A stretch of DNA of 64,000 bases, from contig CM036246.1 of assembly GCA_020698575.1 (NCBI GenBank), forward strand, positions 1,414,501 to 1,478,500. The letters run 5' to 3'. This stretch comes from Bostrychus sinensis. Lineage: Eukaryota > Chordata > Actinopteri > Gobiiformes > Eleotridae. Position numbers and translations under genes: made by a program. Below the pieces are notes generated by a model, which worked only from the letters and a program-made list of their open reading frames with translations, did no database searches and was not told where the DNA came from. Positions 56,991-64,000 of this stretch are shown here, in pieces. Position 1 is the first letter of the stretch; every line of letters begins with the position of its first letter.

Positions 56991-57067
56991 ACAGAGACTG
57001 AGGCACTCAATGGGATTTCAAAAATATTAAAAAGCCTTTATTACATGGGCAGTATTTAGTTTAAAAA

Positions 57068-57103
57068 CGCCAACGCGCTTCAGCCTCTCAGGGCCTTCAT
57101 CAG
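57068..57103 (-). ncRNA. Hammerhead-like motif in the PLE 3' region (tentative)
   Basis: On the minus strand CTGATGA (57103-57097) is followed by AGGCCCTGAGAGGCT, which can form a short stem with a six-base loop, and then GAAG (57081-57078), and CGCGTTGGCG. Hammerhead ribozymes have CUGANGA, stem II, GAAA. PLEs are known to carry hammerhead motifs. Here the second core box has G for the last A, and the flanking stems and cleavage site were not established, so it may be a degraded or unrelated sequence. Confidence 0.3.
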
Positions 57104-57456
57104 GGCATGTGCATCATTAAAAGAAACAAAATGGCTGCCAGAACTCTCTTATACCTAGAGATCATGTGACCTGTTCACATGACCAATCCAAAGAGTAAAT
57201 CCATAACAAGATAATCACACCACATTGTAGAATATTGTAGAAACCACAAATAAGAAAAGTAAATCATTTCAATATACACAGAGCATAATCACAAAACATA
57301 ATCACAAAAATAATCAAAAAACATGACACATAACTATGGAATCACAATGAAAAGTTATTCACAAAAAAGGAGTAAAGTCAAGTTCTTGATTTAGGCCTGG
57401 ATATTGTGTTACCTTTAGAGTATATATCCAATAGGATTCTCTTTGAAGAAGTTGCT

Positions 57457-60185
57457 TTAGCTATCTCCACCCCTTGTTGATATTTTAATGTGTTCAATGC
57501 CACAAATTTTTAAACTGTTGCAACTATTGCTGTGACCTGCTTCTTTATAATGTAATGCCACACTATATTGGAGATTACTTGTTCTAATAGCATGTTTATG
57601 TTCTGCAAGCCTAAATTTCAATTTGCGCTTAGTCCTTCCAATGTAGAAGCATCCACATGAGCACTCCAACCTGTAGATTACATAAGAGGTGTTGCAGTTA
57701 ATGAATGATTTTATATCATATTTTTGATCTGTGTTTATATCTTTAAAATTATTTGTATTCACCATATTGTCACAGTGGGTGCAATTGCCACACTTAAATC
57801 TTCCAGTTTTTGGCCCAAGCCATGTTTTTTGCTGTAAAGGAATAAGATGACTTTTTACCAGCTTATCACTTAGAGAAGCTCTACCAGAAACACCAACAAA
57901 TTGTTTCAGAAAAGCTCCTACTCTAAGTACGCTGTCACATCTTAGTATATTCCAATTTCTCTTTATGATTTGTTTAATTGCATTGGCTTTATCACTGTAC
58001 TGTGTGACAAAATGGACTTGATTAGAATCGTACAGTGGTTTCTCTTTATGGATTAGCAACTGTTCTCTTTTTAAACCTTTGGCTTTTTGATATGCTTGTG
58101 ACACATTGTGATGTTTATAGCCCCTTTCTCTAAATCTTTTGGCCATATCTCTGGCATTTAGTTCAAAATCTTCCTCTGAGTCACAAATGCGTTTTAACCT
58201 CTGGAACTGACCATAAGGTATATTGTTGATTAGCCAGGGCAGGTGAAAACTGTCCAACCTAAGAAGGGTATTTCGGTCAGTTGGCTTCCTAAATATAGAT
58301 GTACGTAAATCTCCATTATCATCCTTGAAGATATTTATGTCAAGGAAATGTATTTCAGATGGAGAAAATTCCAGGCTAAGCTTCACATTGTTGCTAGTGT
58401 TGTTTAAGTAGCAGTGGAATTCTTTCAATTCTGCATCAGTGCCAGACCACATTAGGAGAATATCATCTATGTATCTACTCCACCATATGATCTTATCTTG
58501 GTAGGCATTTAGATTGGAATAAATAAATGTTTCTTCCCAAAAGCCCATAAAGAGGTTGGCATAGTTAGGGGCAAAACCATAGCTGTACCTTTTGTCTATT
58601 TAAAGACTTGATTCTGAAACAAAAACACATTGTTATTCAAAGTCCATTCTGTCAATTTTAAAATAAAGGCACTAGGAGGGAAGCTCTTTTGAGTTCTTGT
58701 GTTTAAGTAATGTGACAAAGCAATTAATCCATCTCTGTGATCTATATTTGTATAAAGTGATTCAACATCCATAGTTACTAAATATGCTGAACCAATGTTC
58801 TTTATTTCACTGATTTTATTCAGTACCTGTGTACTATCTTGAAGGAAAGAGGGAAGGTTCCACACAAGTGTTCTCAAGAAAAAATGAATTAACTTTGATG
58901 CTGGTTCTGTGAGAGACTCGTTACCACTTATAATAGGTCTTCCAGGTGGATTAACCAAGTTCTTATGGATCTTTGGTAACAAAAAAGTAAAAAAGTGGGA
59001 ATACGTGGATTTTGAGGCATTAAAAAATGAAATTCATTTATTGTAATCCAGTCCTCTTCTTTGGCACTATCGAGCATCTCATGAAGTTCTGATTTCATTC
59101 GATCCAATGGATTAGAAGTTAAGAGTTTATAGTACTCACAATTATGTAACTGCTGCATAGCCTCTGTGATGTATTGGTCCCGTCCCCAGACAACTACCGC
59201 TCCTCCTTTATCCTCTTTTTATTATGATGTTTTCATTCTTGGACAACCAGTTTACTGCTTCTCGCTCTTTTTTTGATAGATTGTGTGCCGGTTTCTTCTT
59301 TGAAATAAAACGTTGATCCATGTCAAAAGCCACGTTCTTATAGAAAGTAGTCAGGGCTTGATTAGAAACATTTGATGGACTTTGGCTAGAATGGTGTTCT
59401 TGCTGTATCCGTCTGAGTCCATGCTCGAAGTGATGCTTGAGTTGGGTTGGTATGATACCATACTTTAAGTTGAAGAGTGCAATAAAACTTGAAAAGATCC
59501 ACTTTTGTTTGAAATTCTCTAGCTGTATTTGTAGGTGCAAATGTGAGGCCTCTGGATAGGACTGACATATGAGTAGGTGTAAGTGGGACTTCTGAAATGT
59601 TTATTACTTGTTCATTCTGGACTTGCTTCTCGTATGTAGACGATGACTTACAACTCTTAGTTGATTTCCTTCTGCCACGTCTGATCTTGCGTTGGGTCTT
59701 CTTTGTATCTTGTTTTCCTTTTTGGGTTTGGTATCTAAAAAAACACTTTGAGGAAAATCCTCATGCCCAGAGTAATCATCTGCTTGGTAACTGGAATGAA
59801 ACTGTTCTTTTTCTTGGTGTCTTTGCTTTATAAATTTGTTTTGTCTTCCATTTATATATTTTATCTTCTCTGTAGTCTGTTTGATCTCTCTTAAACTTGG
59901 TTATTTTTCTTGTTTGAGCTTTCTCTGTAGTTTTTCAATTCCCTCTTTTAAATCAGTTTCAAATACAGCTTGCTGTCTTTGGAAAACAACACCTACTGCC
60001 GCATCGGAGTTGCCTTTGGTCTTGTTTACTTCGTCAGTTTCCGTCAGAGTCGAGTGCTCCCGAAGGCGCAGCAGCGCGTGCTCATCTCGTTTCTGATTGG
60101 TCCTGCCGTTATCGCAGCAACCCCGCTCCACCAGGTAGCCCCGCCCCCTGCTCTTTTCAGGTTCAAATCGAGAGTAGACCGACAC
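57457..60185 (-). pseudogene. PLE polyprotein: reverse transcriptase plus GIY-YIG endonuclease
   Basis: Reading down from 60185: a charged, coiled-coil N-terminus (QRQQAVFETDLKEGIEKLQR, stop near 59900), a basic stretch, then LSRGLTFAPTN (about 59560), AFDMDQRFISKK, GGAVVVWGRDQY (about 59200), LLPKIHKNLVNPPGRPIISG (58985-58925; RT fingers), SAYLVTMDVESLYTNI (motif A, about 58785-58735), a TKGTAM segment at about 58590, RYIDDILLMWSG (motif C, both catalytic Asp, about 58475-58440), IHFLDINIF (motif D/E). Then a CGNCTHCDN zinc-binding linker (about 57790-57765) and the nuclease YVIYRLECSCGCFYIGRTKR with a KFRLAEHKHAI helix (about 57690-57595), where the GIY-YIG tyrosines and Arg are kept. Lesions: a TAG at about 58599, a frameshift at about 58575, one in a T-run at about 58985 and one at about 59215. 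Up to 363 codons remain open. Confidence 0.87.
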
Positions 60186-60300
60186 ATCGCAAGAAATGTC
60201 TCAAAACTTGAAAGTGCTGAATGTGTAGATTTGTAACTGTAAATGTCTGAGTTGAGAAGTTGCAACCATAAAGTTGTACTTGTAAAACAGAATGAATACA

Positions 60301-61590
60301 AAAAAAAAAAATAGAAATAGAAATAGAATTAATAGAAAAAATAACATTTTATTTAGAGGTGAAAAAAAATGTTTAGCTCCAGGTTTTCAGCTCGTGCTCT
60401 GCGAGTGTTCAAATCACTGTTTATAAGTTCAAACATTTTGAGACATATTTACCTTCATAGACCAAGCCCATGTCACTTTATCCCCGCGGGACATGTGCGG
60501 AGCTGTGGGGGCTCTGACTGTGCTGTTTGTGGAAATCACAATTGTCTTATGCTGTCATGGTAAAATCAAAATATTAAATAAGCAAAACAAAAGTTATTGT
60601 CACTTTTATGTAAGTGTTTTTTGTGTTGGCGAAGCCCACACAGAGGACAGGAGCCTGTTGAGTTAACTTTAGCATGTCGCTGTGATTCCGTTTGGTCTCT
60701 CGCTAAAGCCTAAACTGGTTCAGATCCACGACCAGCCAGGCTAAAAGGCTTGTTGTGTGCATTTATTTAGCCCACGCCAGCTCCTGGGGAAGCAAAGACC
60801 CCTGTTACTGTCCTGATCCAAGTCCCAGGTCCAGTTCTAAACTTGGGCTGAAGTTCTACTTCTCCCTCTGTCTAAGTCATATCCAGTAAGGTGCAGTTTC
60901 CGGAGAAAAAGCTTAAATTTGAACTTTTTCTGTATAATACTGACAAATGGTTTTGTAAAACCTTTTAATACCCTTTATACAGGTATTAACAAAGCAGATT
61001 AATTATGAATTAAAAAACCTGTCATAAGCACTTTAAATGTCGACCCCAAATAAGTAATTTAAGAAAAACTAAATGGCTTAACAGTAAAAGTGGGATTTTG
61101 TTCAGTGCCAAAAAGGCGCAAGTCCATATTCACCCTTTGACACTGAGCAAATCAATGGTAGAACCTTCTCACAGCACTGAGGCAGAACTCAGACCGACTC
61201 CGAGTTAAGCATTTTTCTTTTTCCTACTATAAAAATATTTATAATAATATAATATTTATTTATATTTAACCTTTGTTTAGGTAGACAAGTCTTATTTAGG
61301 ATAAAAATCAGTCCTGGCTAAGTGGCACGCCCTAGTTTTATGTTACTGAAATCAGGAATGGGAGCATCTCACCATGTTTTTATAGCAAAAAGTTTCACAT
61401 CACTAGGAATTTGGTATTTTGGTGCATACATAAAACAGTAATTATTATGAGAAACATGTATAACCATGTGACATGTAAAATAAAACAGGGAAAAATGAGA
61501 TGGACAAATCTAAATTTACTAAATATACAGATATCAATAAAACTGTTTACAGTCTGTTCTGTAAATACACAGAATAACAGTTATAAGATT
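60301..61590. other. No recognised gene
   Basis: AT-rich after 60560. The candidate exon below is the only gene-like signal. Confidence 0.4.
60453..60494 (-). other. Candidate coding first exon (weak)
   Basis: On the minus strand an ATG at 60494 in the context CACATGT is followed by exactly 14 codons (Met-Ser-Arg-Gly-Asp start, ending Met-Lys) and a GTAAAT donor at 60452. Upstream sequence (60500-60535 in plus coordinates) is moderately GC-rich. The protein is not recognised. Could be chance. Confidence 0.2.
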
Positions 61591-61897
61591 AGTGATAATG
61601 GGAATGGTATTTATATAGCGCTTTACCTATGACTTAAGTCACCCAAAGCGCTTTACACAGAAGGGAAGGGGTATTTCATTCTCTGCATAGTCAGTGGTGA
61701 TAAGCTACGTTTTGTAGCGACAGTTTCCCCTGGGGTAGACAGACAGAAGCGCCACTGCCACCAACCACTCACTCACACACTGGCTTCCTGGTGTTCCCCA
61801 GCGGTCTTCCATCCAGGTACTGACCAGGCCCTACCCTGCTTAGCTTCCAAGGTCTGACGGGATTGGGCATCCACAAGGCGGTATGGCCTTAATAACG
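61590..61897 (-). mobile_element. 5S-rRNA-derived SINE (SINE3-like)
   Basis: On the minus strand the head at about 61897-61805 matches 5S rRNA: GGCCATACCGCC, AGACCTTGGAAGCTAAGCAG and GGGCCTGGTCAGTACCTGGA followed by TGGAAGAC, which includes the box A, intermediate and box C parts of the internal RNA polymerase III promoter. A non-5S body follows and the tail ends AAGCGCTATATAAATACC (about 61620-61603), the LINE-like tail shared by fish SINEs with a GTAAAGCGCTTTGGGTG segment. About 300 bp in total, which fits SINE3. It is not a working 5S gene because it diverges at several positions and is fused to the tail. Confidence 0.85.
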
Positions 61898-62109
61898 GCT
61901 AAGGAGACTACAGAATTGTGTTAAGAGTTGATGTTTATGATGTACTGAAAATATAATTAGTTAGTCATAGTGATAGTTTAAAACTTTTTAAAGTTTTTGG
62001 AAGAAAAAATAGTAATAATCAGTTTATTTGATAAATTACTCTCCTGTAAAATCTGTAAAATTGCACTTATGCCCCTTTGCTTCCAGGCCCTCGATATAGA
62101 GTTACTCAG

Positions 62110-63402
62110 CAGAGTTGGGCAATATCCATTTTTTCATACTGTCTCACCATCCCTAAATTATACCGGGTATACAATATAATCGTCTATCAACTTAATTAAA
62201 GCTAAACTTGCCTTTAAAATTGAGTTAAAACAAAATGTAGGGGCATTGTAAATTGCTTTATTTACCCCTTTAAACATCTGGGGGCACAGGAAGATGTGTT
62301 AAAATGTGGCTGTACAATGCGCTGGAGGGTTGTGGACGTCATTGTTTAAACTACTGTCCGAGGAAATTTATTTATTTTTTATTTTGCGGGCGCGGAGGGG
62401 CTTCAGCACTGCGCTCTGCTTCTGTGGCCGCGCTGACTACAGCAGTGACAGTCACAGCAAAAAACTACTGTGGATGCTGTAAACATCTGTTTGAGAACTT
62501 ACTTAACACACGTGAACACTTGTTAAAATAATTTGTTGCTCCTTAATCAGAATAACGTGGCTTTCCACCGTCTGCCTTTGCATTTTTAACTGTAACACCG
62601 AGGGAGACCGTCAAACAATTTTGTTTTCTCATAATCCCCACGCCAGTTTATTAATGTTATTCTACATGGTTCACCCACCTGGATCGCGTTTCCTCTCGTG
62701 CCTCAGTGTGCATAAAAGAAGTAGCAGAAGGGTGTGCGTCATGGTGCATAGTTGGAGGATCTTGCCACGTCCTCACAGCGCATAACGCTTCACGTTAACA
62801 CACACAGCTATATTCCTCTTTTCATGAGAGAGTCTTCTTTTTGCTAAAGATATCCTCCGGGTGTGTCCCGCTTCAGTAGTTTTACAAATTGCGGAGAGAG
62901 AGTGGCCTGCAGTAACTGTGCAATGACGTGTTTAGGTGCGCGGCGTAATTGTTTTAATGTGACGGCAAAGGACGTTCCTAAGCTTTTATGGCACACTTAT
63001 TTATTCAGCTTTAAGGCCGATGCTTTAGAGAACACAGCAGTGGATCAAAGATCAGAGGATGTATTTTTTTGGGGACAGACTCAGACAGGTTGGTTGCTCT
63101 AACAAGGCGCTGCCTGCGCATGGTGCGTCAGGCCGCCATGACGTCGACTGAGAGAGCTGATTAATTAAAGTATAATATTATGCTGTTGCTGTTAATTTGA
63201 AAATATATGCTTATATTACACATAAAGATTTACACTTATCCCCACTATATTGGCATGAACCTTGATACACATTTTAGGTATTAAAAAAAAACAAAAAAAC
63301 TATTGTACAATTCCCAAGGGATTTAAACCACGGTACTGAAAGTGATGCCATCAGGATTTTTACATACCCCGGTATACGGTAATATTATATCGCCCAACCC
63401 TA
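62110..63402. mobile_element. hAT-like element, copy B (TAGGGTTGGGCGATATAA end)
   Basis: The left end reads CAGAGTTGGGCAATATCC and the complemented right end TAGGGTTGGGCGATATAATA; both then carry GTATACCGGG/CCCGGTATAC-type motifs. Related to copy A at 43554-44890. No matching 8-bp duplication: ttactcag on the left, aaaagcaa on the right, so the two ends may now sit in rearranged DNA. Interior CpG-rich, with no transposase. Confidence 0.72.
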
Positions 63403-64000
63403 AAAAGCAATTAATAACACTAACTTTGAAGTGTGTTTTGAATGCGTGCATTCGCTCAGTGCTTCTCAAAACCTGCGCTCTGATAGCTACAAACTAGGCT
63501 ACATGTGGAGAGTAGTTTTTTGCGGAAACATGGCAGAGAGAGAACCTATGGAAACTATTTCTTTACCCTACAGGTAAGGATGGTTGTCTAATAATATGGT
63601 GTGGAGTGCAGTGGTTTAATGTTCTGCCTCTGGTTGGATGCGCGTAAGTTGTGCATGTATGTCTTAGCCTGTGGTGCTTGACTTTTTTCAGCTACCAATG
63701 TGCACCTGAGCATCGTGGATGAGTCTAATTCTCAAGTTCATGGCTAAAAAGTGTCGCCTGACTGTGGCTGTTGTTTGTGTTGGGCTGGTGCTGCCGCAGA
63801 GCAGCGTCACTGGTTCCTGCAGAGCAATAAAATGGGGCTGGAGAGTCTGCGCTAGTCTCCCCCTCAGTAAATCCATTTGGCGCCCTGATCCCATGGGCTT
63901 TAAACTCACATTTTAAAATGGTTAAAAGAAGTTGAAAACTGTGGAATTAAACAGCGCATATGCACATCTGTGTCCCGCGGATTCTAGCGGTGTCTCAGCA
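63403..64000 (-). mobile_element. Inverted partial copy of the 31150-32620 hAT family
   Basis: Several blocks match the complement of 31150-32620: TTAATAACACTAACTTTGAA with GTGTGTTTTGAATGCG (compare 32500-32540), CTCTGATAGCTACAA (compare 32448-32462), GGTTGTCTAATAATATGGTG (compare 32238-32257) and the GGGCTGGTGCTG...CAGAGCAATAAAATGG section (compare 31975-32032). The copy runs off the window and its terminal repeat at the left is replaced by the neighbouring element. Confidence 0.72.

Larger units (their letters stand above)
57000..60190 (-). mobile_element. Penelope-like element (PLE), nearly full length
   Basis: A minus-strand retroelement with one long, broken ORF (60185-57457) encoding RT and GIY-YIG endonuclease, followed by about 450 bp of 3' sequence with AATAAA (minus strand, about 57037-57042) and a conserved CTGATGA...GAAG motif. 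Exact ends are not visible. Neighbours give no other PLE copy in this window. Confidence 0.85.

Noticed and set aside
61800..61897. Functional 5S rRNA gene
   Set aside because: It diverges from 5S at many positions and runs straight into a SINE body and LINE-like tail.

Overview
The window is a gene-poor, repeat-packed stretch of vertebrate nuclear DNA, most likely from a teleost fish. The reasons are the mixture of element families: several Ty3/Gypsy and one BEL/Pao retrotransposon remnant, CR1/L2/Rex1-, I/Nimb- and L1-like LINEs, a Penelope-like element with a GIY-YIG endonuclease, Tc1 transposons, many short non-autonomous hAT elements and a 5S-rRNA-derived SINE. No complete host protein-coding gene was recognised. 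The best host signal is a CpG-rich segment at 28.78-29.42 kb holding an ATG followed at once by a splice donor, which looks like a promoter with a first exon.

Region 1-13 kb is a graveyard of LTR elements. A Gypsy pol fragment on the plus strand (1-597 and 4200-4785) was split by a hAT element (598-4191, 8-bp target duplication), which was split by a Tc1 element (1704-3556), which was split by a 467-bp inverted-repeat element (2920-3386). A LINE on the minus strand (about 4785-8640) cuts off the Gypsy RNase H. A minus-strand Gypsy (8770-11240), a third Gypsy RT piece (11.7-12.4 kb) and a BEL/Pao pol piece (12.5-13.1 kb) follow.

Region 14.8-25 kb has LINE fragments of several clades, a Gypsy leader plus gag-like ORF (16.7-17.9 kb), a nearly continuous LINE reverse transcriptase (19.6-21.2 kb), a second internally deleted copy of the first LINE carrying its own hAT insertion (21.6-23.6 kb), and a 945-bp element bounded by TTAA. 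Region 25-43 kb has L1 fragments on both strands, the CpG island, a cluster of hAT elements (30.8-33.7 kb) and microsatellites. Region 43-54 kb has two related hAT-like elements, a hAT transposase remnant, two Tc1 remnants, a 28-bp minisatellite and a Gypsy LTR, primer site and gag. Region 57-60.2 kb is a nearly full-length but broken Penelope-like element. The window closes with a 5S-derived SINE and two more hAT-like copies.

The genes do not form a pathway: each is the enzyme of an independent mobile element, and every one I could read carries stops, frameshifts, deletions or lost catalytic residues. The order of insertion can be read from target-site duplications, which is the most solid information here. 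Boundaries marked 'about' are read by eye and may be off by tens of bases.
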